Shown: in pieces, positions 1 through 5,351 of the stretch
How the letters are laid out: each line of letters begins with the position of its first letter
Position numbering within the stretch: position 1 is the stretch's first letter
Source of the DNA: Nitrospirota bacterium
GTDB lineage: Bacteria > Nitrospirota > UBA9217
Direction: 5' to 3'
DNA: 6,321 bases
NCBI GenBank assembly: GCA_017885365.1
Contig: JAFNGD010000178.1
Span: 1-6,321, forward strand
Translations under genes and position numbers: made by a program
The notes under the pieces: model-generated
Seen by the model: only the letters and a program-made list of their open reading frames with translations
Told to the model about the DNA's origin: nothing
Database searches by the model: none

Positions 1-304
1 CGAGCTTGTGCTCCATCTCGGTCAGAACGGCCTTGCCGCCGCGCACATGGCACGCCGTCCCGGCACAGACCTTCACGATCTTCTTGCCGCGGGGTTTAAA
101 ATGGAAATGCTTGTAGAAAGAGGCGACGCCGTAGACCTGGGACAGGGACAGTTTGAGCTGATCGGCGATCATCGTCATGGCGTCCTCGGGAAGATAGCCG
201 AGCTTCTCCTGGGACCGCTGCAGCACGGCAATCAGGATACCGCGCTGGCCCTTCACGTCGCTCAGAATTGTGTCGATGGATTTGATCTCTTCCTGCTGAA
301 GCAC
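1..304 (-). CDS. NuoE/HndA-like [2Fe-2S] subunit, N-terminal part (truncated by window edge)
   Basis: The minus-strand frame starts at a GTG (304-302) and runs off the left edge after 101 codons. It matches the thioredoxin-like [2Fe-2S] ferredoxin family of NuoE (complex I 24 kDa subunit), HoxE and HndA. The N-terminal helical part carries the family signature of LGYLPEDAM (residues 35-43) followed by SQVYGVASFYKHF (55-67). The first two iron-sulfur ligands are Cys80 and Cys85 in VCAGTACHVRGG. The second cysteine pair would lie beyond the edge. NuoE-type subunits pass electrons between a flavin subunit (NuoF/HndC type) and the rest of a cytoplasmic NAD(P)H-linked complex. The partner is probably encoded to the left, outside the window, so complex I cannot be told from an electron-bifurcating hydrogenase or formate dehydrogenase. 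GTG is chosen because GGGAGG sits 8 bases upstream and no in-frame ATG gives a better start. Confidence 0.9.
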   Translation of the reverse strand, partial: MLQQEEIKSIDTILSDVKGQRGILIAVLQRSQEKLGYLPEDAMTMIADQLKLSLSQVYGVASFYKHFHFKPRGKKIVKVCAGTACHVRGGKAVLTEMEHKL

Positions 305-310
305 GGTAGG

Positions 311-318
311 AACCTCCC
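311..318 (-). promoter_or_regulatory. Ribosome binding site fixing the GTG start of the NuoE-like gene
   Basis: On the minus strand GGGAGGTT lies about 7-8 bases before the GTG at 304-302, a strong Shine-Dalgarno match at normal spacing. It decides in favour of the GTG, since the next in-frame ATG is about 42 codons further in, inside the conserved domain. Confidence 0.75.
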
Positions 319-400
319 TCTCTCCCGGTCGAGCGTCGGTTGTTCCGGGGATGACAACGTTAACTGTCGTTCTTTACATCTGCGGTTATGTCAGGTGATG

Positions 401-429
401 GTGATAAGAGAAGCCAGAAACGACGGCAA
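401..429 (-). promoter_or_regulatory. Candidate sigma-70 promoter for the NuoE-like operon
   Basis: On the minus strand TTGCCG (429-424) and TATCAC (406-401) are separated by 17 bases. Each matches the consensus at 4 of 6 positions. It would start transcription around 394, leaving a 5' leader of about 90 bases before the GTG. The match is modest and other starts are possible. Confidence 0.25.
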
Positions 430-609
430 GAACAAATGCACTGCCAAGCACAGCGCTCAATAAATTTTTGTTACAGAAATAATCACCAGAGTTGCGAAAC
501 CAATCGACAACAATGTCCTCATACTTCGAAAGGTTAGTGATATTAGCAATTGTTTTTTTAAAAATCAAGACAAAATTCACAAACAGAATGGTGCAGAAAC
601 GGCCTTTTT

Positions 610-636
610 CCCGAAACTCGTTCGGGCCTCTTTTTT
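610..636 (+). terminator. Terminator-like hairpin reading on the plus strand
   Basis: CCCGAA (610-615) and TTCGGG (621-626) form a 6 bp stem with a 5-base loop. After CCTC a run of six T follows (631-636). This has the form of a short rho-independent terminator for plus-strand transcription. No plus-strand gene is recognisable upstream, so its role is unclear. On the minus strand it lacks a T-run after the stem. Confidence 0.4.
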
Positions 637-721
637 CGCCTATCGGGACCCTGGTCTCCCTTCCCCCTCTGTGCCCGTGTCCCAAAAGCCCTCTCGACAT
701 ATCCCCCTTCTCTTTGTAACG

Positions 722-727
722 TATAAT
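722..727 (+). promoter_or_regulatory. Isolated consensus -10 hexamer upstream of the receiver remnant
   Basis: A perfect TATAAT lies just before the receiver-like sequence. No good -35 hexamer is found at 16-18 bases; TCGACA at 694-699 matches 5 of 6 but is 22 bases away. It may be a leftover of the promoter of the decayed gene. Confidence 0.25.
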
Positions 728-754
728 GACATATCGCGCTTTCGAAAACAGTGC

Positions 755-1149
755 CCTGCAAACATTGTTATCAGTATCAGAAAGAATAACGACAAACTTG
801 CCGTCATCATCCGGCATTACCTTCTGAACAACGGCCTGGATGCTGACATCGCTTCGGACGGCACCGCGGCCCTCGACGCTTTTTCCCGAACGACCCATGA
901 TCTTCTGAACGTCGATATCCTTCTCCCGGGGATGAACGGCGATACGGTCTGCAGAAGGATAAGGATAGCGACGCGGGACAGGACATCCCGATCATTATGT
1001 CGAGAGAGGTCATCCAGGACCCGTACGAGTTCGAGAAGCTGAAACGAGCGTTTCAGATCCTGACCATTTCTGTTCCCCAGGATGCCTCCTCGGCATCCCC
1101 GCAGCATGCTCAACTGACTAAACGGAAATACCCGTACGGTGTCATATAA
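755..1149 (+). pseudogene. Decayed, frameshifted response-regulator receiver domain
   Basis: The first frame reads like a CheY-type receiver: NIVISIRKNNDKLAVIIRHY, then ASDGTAALDAF, then VDILLPGMNGDTVCRRI, with the phospho-acceptor Asp position present. Around 955-966 the similarity moves to another frame, which continues KDSDAGQDIPIIMS and EFEKLKRAF and ends at TAA 1147-1149. The shift falls on a tandem AAGGAT pair (955-960, 961-966). The acidic pair expected at the start of a receiver is replaced by Arg-Lys, and the conserved Lys-Pro near the end is missing (ILTISVP instead). No start codon with a ribosome binding site is seen; the open frame only extends upstream to a GTG at 671. Loss of start, metal-binding acids, lysine and frame all point to a pseudogene. 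A sequencing error could explain the frameshift but not the missing residues. Confidence 0.65.
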
Positions 1150-1150
1150 T
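1145..1150 (+). promoter_or_regulatory. Candidate -10 element for the FecR/DUF6600 gene
   Basis: A perfect TATAAT lies 45 bases before the ATG at 1196 and overlaps the stop codon of the receiver remnant. No recognisable -35 is present at normal spacing, so the gene may rely on an activator or another sigma factor. Transcription would begin near 1157. Confidence 0.35.
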
Positions 1151-1195
1151 ATAGTTAATATACATCCAGATCATCAAAACACCCAGGAGGTCACT

Positions 1196-2869
1196 ATGCG
1201 TGCATTACGATACCTGCTTGTCCTTGGCTCCCTGCTGATCCCGGCTGTGGCCTCCGCCGGCGACCCCGGCCTGATGCGACTGGGTCTCTCCGAGGGCGGG
1301 GTGCAGGTACAGATCCAGGACACCACGGACTGGACCGACGCCCCGGTCAACGTTCCCCTGGACGAAGGCGACCGGCTGTGGGTCCCTGACGGAGGCAAGG
1401 CGGAGGTCCAGATCCGCGGCGGAGTGTTCGCCCGCGCCGACGGCAATACCGCGCTGGATATCCTGAGCGCGAACAACGATGCGGCGCAGTTCTATCTCGA
1501 CCGCGGCCACGCGTACATCAACAACCGGCGGGGCGGGATCAGGACCGTCCAGGTCGATACGCCCCTGTCGTCGGTCCGCAGCTACGACAACTCCGTCATC
1601 ATGCTCGACGTTTCCGAGGACGGCGTGACCGAGGTGTCGATGCTCAAGGGCCACGCCACCGTCGAGAGCAGGGCAGGAGCGATGAGGGTGAGCGCGGGGA
1701 ACACCCTGACGGTCCGCGGCGACCAGGACGCCGCGCTCGCGCCGATCGGCTCGCCCGATGAATGGGAGCGGTGGAACACGGACCGCGACCGCAAGGTCAC
1801 GACCTGGGGCGAGAGCGCCCGTTATCTCCCCGACGAGCTGCATGAGTATTCCGCTGATTTTGACGACAACGGCAGTTGGGATTTCGTGAGCGAATACGGC
1901 TACGTTTGGGCACCCACAGTGTCTGTCGTGGAATGGGCTCCCTACACCCAGGGGCGATGGGTCTGGATCCGGGGGAACTATGTCTGGATCGCTTATGATC
2001 CCTGGGGCTGGGCTCCGTACCATTACGGCCGCTGGGTCTTCGTCGCATCCCGCGGCTGGTGCTGGGTGCCGCCTGCTTCCGGCGCTGTTTACTGGGGCCC
2101 GGGTTACGTGGGCTGGACCGTGACGCCGACCACTGTGGCCTGGGTGCCGCTTGCGCCGGGAGAGACCTACTACGGTTACGGCTACTACGGTCCGTGGAGC
2201 GCGAACATTACCACGGTCAACGTCAACACCGTCGTGAACCGCACTTACGTGAACGCGAGACACGGCCACGCCGTCACCGTCGTAGCCCGCGATTCCTTCG
2301 GAACTGGCAGCCGGATCCCGGTCAGGGATGCGGGAAACCCCTTCCTCGACACAAAGCGTCACCGCGAAAGGGACATAGCGCTCACCCCGCCGCCGGACCG
2401 GCCGAAGCGTCCCATTGTCCTGGTGCCGCCCGAGACCAGGGACCAGGCGCGGCAGCGTCCTCCCGAGCATGAGCAGGTGAAGCGGGAGTTCCCGGAGAAA
2501 CGGCGCGAAACTCCGCCCATGCAGCCCGGGCACCAGACGGGGCAGAAACGGGATACGCCTCCGGCTGTGCAGCCGCGGACCGAACAACAGCCTCCTGAGC
2601 GGGTCCGGACGAACCGCCCGGAGACACTCAAGCACGAACGGCGCCTGGTCAGGGAAAAGGACGCCTCGGTGTTCCGGCAGCAGGCGCCCGCGAGCCTTCC
2701 GGTGAAGCGGTCGAACGAGCCACGGGTCATCGTCAGGACACCGTCCCAGCAGCAAGCGGGCGAGCAGAAGGACAGGAAGGAACCGCATGTCATTATCAGG
2801 ACCCCGCCCAAACAGCCGGTCGAACAGAACACCAGGATAGATCACGGCGAGAAGCGGGAAGAGCGATAG
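1196..2869 (+). CDS. Exported FecR-domain protein with DUF6600-like Trp/Tyr-rich region
   Basis: 557 residues. A clear signal peptide (MRALRYLLVLGSLL, cleavage probably after ASA at 21) sends it to the periplasm or cell surface. Residues about 50-185 resemble a FecR domain: a beta-rich stretch with GDRLWVPDGGKAEVQ, FYLDRGHAYINN and VSMLKGHATVES. Residues about 235-325 are a Trp/Tyr/Gly/Pro-rich block with repeated WAPY..GRWV units (247-256, 272-281), typical of the DUF6600 region found in proteins of this architecture. From about 385 to the end the protein is Pro, Arg, Glu and Gln rich, probably disordered, with a duplicated EPxVIxRTP motif. The function of this family is unknown; FecR domains in general act in surface signalling, but no sigma factor or TonB receptor gene is visible here. 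The ATG at 1196 is chosen because AGGAGG (1185-1190) lies 5 bases upstream and the signal peptide begins there. A GTG at 1139 is in frame but would bury the signal peptide. Confidence 0.85.
   Translation: MRALRYLLVLGSLLIPAVASAGDPGLMRLGLSEGGVQVQIQDTTDWTDAPVNVPLDEGDRLWVPDGGKAEVQIRGGVFARADGNTALDILSANNDAAQFYLDRGHAYINNRRGGIRTVQVDTPLSSVRSYDNSVIMLDVSEDGVTEVSMLKGHATVESRAGAMRVSAGNTLTVRGDQDAALAPIGSPDEWERWNTDRDRKVTTWGESARYLPDELHEYSADFDDNGSWDFVSEYGYVWAPTVSVVEWAPYTQGRWVWIRGNYVWIAYDPWGWAPYHYGRWVFVASRGWCWVPPASGAVYWGPGYVGWTVTPTTVAWVPLAPGETYYGYGYYGPWSANITTVNVNTVVNRTYVNARHGHAVTVVARDSFGTGSRIPVRDAGNPFLDTKRHRERDIALTPPPDRPKRPIVLVPPETRDQARQRPPEHEQVKREFPEKRRETPPMQPGHQTGQKRDTPPAVQPRTEQQPPERVRTNRPETLKHERRLVREKDASVFRQQAPASLPVKRSNEPRVIVRTPSQQQAGEQKDRKEPHVIIRTPPKQPVEQNTRIDHGEKREER
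2717..2818 (+). repeat. Two-copy internal repeat in the tail of the FecR/DUF6600 protein
   Basis: The peptide EPRVIVRTPSQQQ (residues 508-520) recurs as EPHVIIRTPPKQP (529-541) at a period of 21 residues. The underlying DNA is also similar (GTCATCGTCAGGAC versus GTCATTATCAGGAC), suggesting a local duplication. A more diverged relative, RPIVLVPPE, lies at 405-413. Confidence 0.6.
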
Positions 2870-2919
2870 TGCCGGTGGAGGGGGAGAAGCCGCGCAGTTC
2901 GCTCTATTACGAATGAGGG

Positions 2920-2958
2920 AAAAAACAGACGCCGGCAGGTTAGGACTCCTGCCGGCGT
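2920..2958. terminator. Strong hairpin terminator, probably bidirectional
   Basis: ACGCCGGCAGG (2929-2939) and CCTGCCGGCGT (2948-2958) form a perfect 11 bp stem with an 8-base loop, 59 bases after the FecR/DUF6600 stop codon. On the plus strand the following sequence is only weakly T-rich (TTCTCGT). On the minus strand the stem is followed within a few bases by six T (2925-2920 complement), so it would also stop transcription coming from the small basic ORFs. The position between converging genes fits a shared terminator. Confidence 0.75.
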
Positions 2959-3041
2959 TCTCGTGCACCTTGCCGCATAATAGATGCGGGAAGGAACGGT
3001 CAGCAGTGACGTCGGCGTCAATGCTGAGAAAAGTGAAACAT

Positions 3042-3060
3042 AGTGGTCTTCAGCACCACT
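3042..3060 (-). terminator. Weak hairpin after the 20-residue basic ORF
   Basis: AGTGGT and ACCACT form a 6 bp stem with a 7-base loop, starting a few bases beyond the stop codon at 3067. On the minus strand it is followed by ATGTTTCACTTTTC, an interrupted T-rich tract. It may act as an attenuating or weak terminator ahead of the stronger hairpin at 2929-2958. Confidence 0.35.
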
Positions 3061-3066
3061 GCTGTG

Positions 3067-3129
3067 CTACTTCTTCTTGCTTTTCGGTTTCTTGACTTCC
3101 TTTTTCTGACCCTGCCGTGAAGCTGCCAT
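3067..3129 (-). CDS. Tiny lysine-rich ORF (20 residues)
   Basis: The peptide starts MAASRQGQKK and ends PKSKKK, with 8 Lys and 1 Arg in 20 residues and no acidic residue but one Glu. It is preceded on the minus strand by AAGGGG about 9 bases before the ATG, an acceptable ribosome binding site. An overlapping ATG 7 bases upstream opens a different frame with an acidic 28-codon product, which I consider less likely because its spacing to the ribosome binding site is too short. The ORF lies 75 bases downstream of another small basic gene on the same strand and could share its transcript. I do not recognise a family. Such composition suggests nucleic-acid or ribosome contact, which is inference only. 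Confidence 0.45.
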   Translation of the reverse strand: MAASRQGQKKEVKKPKSKKK

Positions 3130-3204
3130 CGGTCATCACCCCTTTCGTTCAATCACTGTTTTTCTCGCGAAGAAATATTCGACGGGACCGCTGCACCCGC
3201 CGTA

Positions 3205-3378
3205 TCATTCACCCTGTTTAACCTCAGTTGCTTCCGCAGACTGTTCGGAAGCCGTGGCTTGGTCCTCCGAGGGCTTCGCGGCGTTCTTTTCCAGCTTGCG
3301 CTGCCTCTTTTCCTCGTTCTTCTTCTGTTTCGCGATCTCTCTTTGCCGCTTTTGAAAATTGAAGTTCGGTTTTCCCAT
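3205..3378 (-). CDS. Small charged protein (57 residues), basic helix with acidic tail
   Basis: The product begins MGKPNFNFQKRQREIAKQKK and continues with NEEKRQRKLEKN. Residues 1-32 are dominated by Lys, Arg, Gln and Glu and should form one long charged helix. Residues 36-57 are Ala, Ser, Glu and Thr rich, mildly acidic and probably disordered. There is no signal peptide, membrane segment or cysteine. Small proteins starting this way (MGKPNFxFQKRQ) are, to my recollection, common uncharacterised proteins in Desulfobacterota and related groups; no function is established. The ATG at 3378 is chosen because AGGAG lies 8 bases upstream and a good promoter (-10 at 3448-3453) sits about 60 bases further out. 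Longer in-frame reading upstream would cross that promoter. It is transcribed divergently from the receiver-PilZ gene and may be cotranscribed with the 20-residue ORF downstream. Confidence 0.75.
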   Translation of the reverse strand: MGKPNFNFQKRQREIAKQKKNEEKRQRKLEKNAAKPSEDQATASEQSAEATEVKQGE

Positions 3379-3447
3379 CAGGCTGCTCCTTGTTGGACGG
3401 TAATTTTCGGACCGGGGGCTGCCGGACCCGGCGCGTAGTGTTGATGC

Positions 3448-3476
3448 ATTATACAAGGATGCTGACCCAATGTACA
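3448..3476 (-). promoter_or_regulatory. Sigma-70 promoter for the small basic ORF pair
   Basis: On the minus strand TGTACA (3476-3471, 4 of 6 matches to TTGACA) is followed after exactly 17 bases by a perfect TATAAT (3453-3448). Transcription would start near 3441, giving a leader of about 60 bases before the ATG at 3378. Confidence 0.6.
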
Positions 3477-3560
3477 TACCAATGATAAAGGACCCATTCC
3501 ACGGTCGGACCAGGATAGACCGGCCCGTGTGTCCTGTGCCTATCTCACCGGCGCCATATC

Positions 3561-3569
3561 TGGTATAAT
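3561..3569 (+). promoter_or_regulatory. Extended -10 promoter of the receiver-PilZ gene
   Basis: TGGTATAAT is a perfect extended -10 element (TGn followed by TATAAT). No -35 is recognisable at 17 bases (TATCTC), which is usual for extended -10 promoters. A start near 3576 leaves a leader of about 34 bases with a GGAGG before the ATG at 3610, which also argues against the earlier in-frame starts at 3529 and 3571. Confidence 0.6.
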
Positions 3570-3609
3570 CATGACATCTACACTCGCGAGAAGATGGAGG
3601 GCAGGCTTC

Positions 3610-4365
3610 ATGGCCGAACATGCAGCGAAGAGAACCCCGGAGGCGTCCGCCAGAAAAAAGCGTTTCGTCCTCGTCGTGGACAACAACCAGCGGGACGCCA
3701 GCTACGCATCTGTCCTGCTCCAGAACCTCGGCTACACCTCGACGATGGCAAGGTCCGGCGAGGAGGCCCTGGAGCTCCTTGCCATTGCCTCCGTATCGCT
3801 CGTCATCACGGAGCTCGTGCTCCCGGGCATGAACGGCATCGACCTGTATGAGCGCATCACGCGCAATCCATCGATGCCTGCAGTCCCGGTCATCATTGTG
3901 ACCAGGCTCGCGGACCTTGAGAGCGAGGACCGGTGCCGCCGGGTCGGCTGCGCTGGCTATCTGAACAAACCAGTGCAGTCCGAAGAGCTCTACCGCGCGG
4001 TCCAGCAGGCGCTGGAACCCACGCCGCGCCAGAACATCAGGATCACCACCTCTTTAAAGGCGTCGATCGACGGCATCTCAACGGGCGCCGAGTTCGTCAC
4101 CGTGCTCTCCGACGCGGGCCTGTTCGTAAGAACCCTTGAGCCCCGGCCCAATGGCTCGAAACACACCGTGACCTTTCTCCTCGACAAGCGGATCATCCGC
4201 GCCGATGCCGTTGTGCTTTACGCTTACCGCTTTGACACGGACCCCCAGAAGGAGCCCGGCATGGGCATGAAGTTCCTGAACCTCTCTCCCATCGACAAGG
4301 ACGTGATCCAGACCTACATCCGGGAGAATGTCAGCCCCGGCATCTCGCCCGACGTCACGCGCTGA
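3610..4365 (+). CDS. Receiver-PilZ protein with Asp-to-Glu phosphorylation site
   Basis: 251 residues. Residues about 18-135 form a CheY-like receiver and about 138-240 a PilZ domain. Receiver landmarks: strand 1 ends VLVVDNN (one acid, Asp24, where a pair is usual); the phospho-acceptor position is Glu68 in ITELVLPGMNG, where Asp is expected; Thr98 (IIVT) and Lys120 (YLNKPV) are kept. PilZ landmarks: an RxxxR motif (Arg140, Arg144 in RQNIR) and SxxG (Ser167, Gly170 in VLSDAGLFVRT). Val165 sits where the usual (D/N)xSxxG motif has Asp or Asn. PilZ domains bind cyclic di-GMP; this one has a partly degenerate site, so binding is uncertain. Glu at the receiver site cannot be phosphorylated normally and may mimic the active state. 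No output DNA-binding domain is present, so it probably works by protein contact. The ATG at 3610 has GGAGG about 9 bases upstream. No kinase gene is adjacent. Confidence 0.88.
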   Translation: MAEHAAKRTPEASARKKRFVLVVDNNQRDASYASVLLQNLGYTSTMARSGEEALELLAIASVSLVITELVLPGMNGIDLYERITRNPSMPAVPVIIVTRLADLESEDRCRRVGCAGYLNKPVQSEELYRAVQQALEPTPRQNIRITTSLKASIDGISTGAEFVTVLSDAGLFVRTLEPRPNGSKHTVTFLLDKRIIRADAVVLYAYRFDTDPQKEPGMGMKFLNLSPIDKDVIQTYIRENVSPGISPDVTR

Positions 4366-4385
4366 TCCGTCGCAGCAAAACCAGC

Positions 4386-4412
4386 GTCAGCCCGCATACA
4401 ACAACGGCTGAC
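4386..4412 (+). repeat. Inverted repeat after the receiver-PilZ gene
   Basis: GTCAGCC (4386-4392) and GGCTGAC (4406-4412) form a perfect 7 bp stem with a 13-base loop, 20 bases after the stop codon. No T-run follows, so it is at best a weak or rho-assisted transcript end. It overlaps the 3' end of the unexplained minus-strand open stretch. Confidence 0.4.
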
Positions 4413-4641
4413 AGGTATGATCTCCTTCCGGCCTTTCGCTTCTCCCGGGAAAAGGTCCGGCGTGCTGCCCCCCCTGGTACCGGCCATTCCCCGTCTCGTT
4501 CAGCAGCTTCGCCAGCGCAACCAGATTGCACAGAGGCCTTAAGGTCTTGGGCGTCGTCTTGTCCTTCGTCTGCTGGCAGAGCTCAAGCCTGCCGATTCTG
4601 CCGGCCTTGAAGCATGCGCTGACCTTGACCGACTGAGGATA
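4387..4641 (-). pseudogene. Open stretch with coding-like codon use but no start codon (possible gene remnant)
   Basis: On the minus strand an 84-codon frame lies between a stop (4644-4642) and a TGA (4389-4387). It contains no ATG or GTG at all, so it cannot be an intact gene as read. In its first two thirds the third codon positions are strongly G/C, as in the neighbouring genes, and the product looks protein-like: SVKVSACFKAGRIGRLELCQ, then PKTLRPLCNLVALAKLLNETG. The last third is rich in Gly, Pro and Arg and looks less like real protein. I do not recognise a family. It occupies most of the 344-base gap between the receiver-PilZ and CcdA genes, where nothing else is evident. It could be a decayed gene fragment, or chance in GC-rich DNA; a plus-strand frame is also open over part of it. 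Confidence 0.3.
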
Positions 4642-4709
4642 TCAGGAGTGGCAGGGAACGTCAGTGATCGGGGACCGGCCGGCAGGGCGCGGTCGGGACG
4701 GGAAGACCG

Positions 4710-5351
4710 TCAAAAAGCGACGTTGCCGTGGATGAGGGAGTAGAGACCGAAGACGACGAGGACGCCGCCGGTGACGTACCGCATAGCCGCCTCGTGCTGA
4801 GCCACGGTCCGGAGCTTGCGCTGAATCACTTGGGAGGAATAGGCAACCGCAAGCATGGGGATTGCCAGGCCGAGGGAGTAGAAACCGAGCAGCACAACGC
4901 CCTGCATCAGCTTACCGCCCGTCCCCACCATGGTGAGGATGCTCGAAAGGAACGGCCCGATGCAGGGGACCCAGACCACGCCCAGCGCCATGCCCAGGAC
5001 CAGCCCGCTCAGCCTGCCCTCGCCCTTAACCTGGATATTGGAGAGCCCGGAGAGGCGCTTGAAGATGCTCACATCGAACAGCACCATGAGCCCCAGGAAC
5101 GTGATGACCGCGGCGCCCGCGGCCTCGATCGCGCGCGTGCGTCCCACCAGGAACGCGCCGAAGAGCGATGAGACGGCGCCCATGGCCATGAACGACAGCG
5201 TGAGCCCCAGCACCACGATCAGCGGGCGAAGGCGGTCTTCCCGCTCTGCGCCCGCCATGATGACCGGAACCACGGGCAGGACGCAGGGCGACAGCACGCT
5301 CGCCAGCCCTGCGCCGGCGGCCAGGGCGATGTTCGTGAAGCCAAGGTCCAT
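4710..5351 (-). CDS. CcdA/DsbD-type transmembrane thiol-electron transporter
   Basis: 213 residues with about six hydrophobic membrane segments, the usual size for a stand-alone CcdA. The two redox cysteines are in the expected places: Cys23 in the first segment (SPCVLPVVPV) and Cys130 in the fourth (WVPCIGPFLSSIL). CcdA proteins take electrons from cytoplasmic thioredoxin and pass them across the inner membrane to periplasmic or extracytoplasmic thioredoxin-like proteins, keeping apocytochrome c or other thiols reduced. The upstream gene encodes such an exported thioredoxin-like protein, and the two overlap by one base in TAATG, so translation is probably coupled; no strong ribosome binding site of its own is visible. 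Both cysteines and the Pro residues around them are intact, so the transporter should be functional. After the stop only short, weak hairpins are seen (for example GACGG/CCGTC) and no clear terminator. The name CcdA is used for the family; the exact partner is inferred from the operon. Confidence 0.92.
   Translation of the reverse strand: MDLGFTNIALAAGAGLASVLSPCVLPVVPVIMAGAEREDRLRPLIVVLGLTLSFMAMGAVSSLFGAFLVGRTRAIEAAGAAVITFLGLMVLFDVSIFKRLSGLSNIQVKGEGRLSGLVLGMALGVVWVPCIGPFLSSILTMVGTGGKLMQGVVLLGFYSLGLAIPMLAVAYSSQVIQRKLRTVAQHEAAMRYVTGGVLVVFGLYSLIHGNVAF

Larger units (their letters stand above)
305..670. other. Intergenic region with AT-rich island, no convincing gene
   Basis: This stretch separates the NuoE-like gene from the receiver remnant. 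Bases about 430-600 are clearly richer in A and T than the flanking genes. On the minus strand it contains a 21-codon hydrophobic ORF (522-457, ATG start, beginning MRTLLSIGFATLV). In the next frame a second hydrophobic stretch ends at a stop at 386 (core VLGSAFVLAVVSGF). Neither has a good ribosome binding site and they sit in different frames, so I do not call them genes. The region probably holds the promoter of the NuoE-like operon. Confidence 0.5.

Noticed and set aside
8..463. Plus-strand open frame over the left end
   Set aside because: It lies opposite the NuoE-like gene, whose minus frame has conserved cysteines and family motifs. The plus product has no recognisable features beyond the overlap.
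671..754. GTG at 671 as the start of the receiver-like gene
   Set aside because: There is no ribosome binding site, the first 28 residues do not resemble a receiver, and the TATAAT at 722-727 lies inside the supposed coding part.
1205..2968. Very long open frame on the minus strand opposite the FecR/DUF6600 gene
   Set aside because: It is a shadow of the GC-rich gene on the plus strand: product full of Arg, Pro, Val and His, no ribosome binding site, no domain, and it crosses the hairpin terminator. The plus frame has a signal peptide, ribosome binding site and recognisable domains.
3529..3609. Longer N-terminus for the receiver-PilZ protein from GTG 3529 or ATG 3571
   Set aside because: The extended -10 element at 3561-3569 puts the transcript start near 3576, after both codons, and only the ATG at 3610 has a good ribosome binding site.
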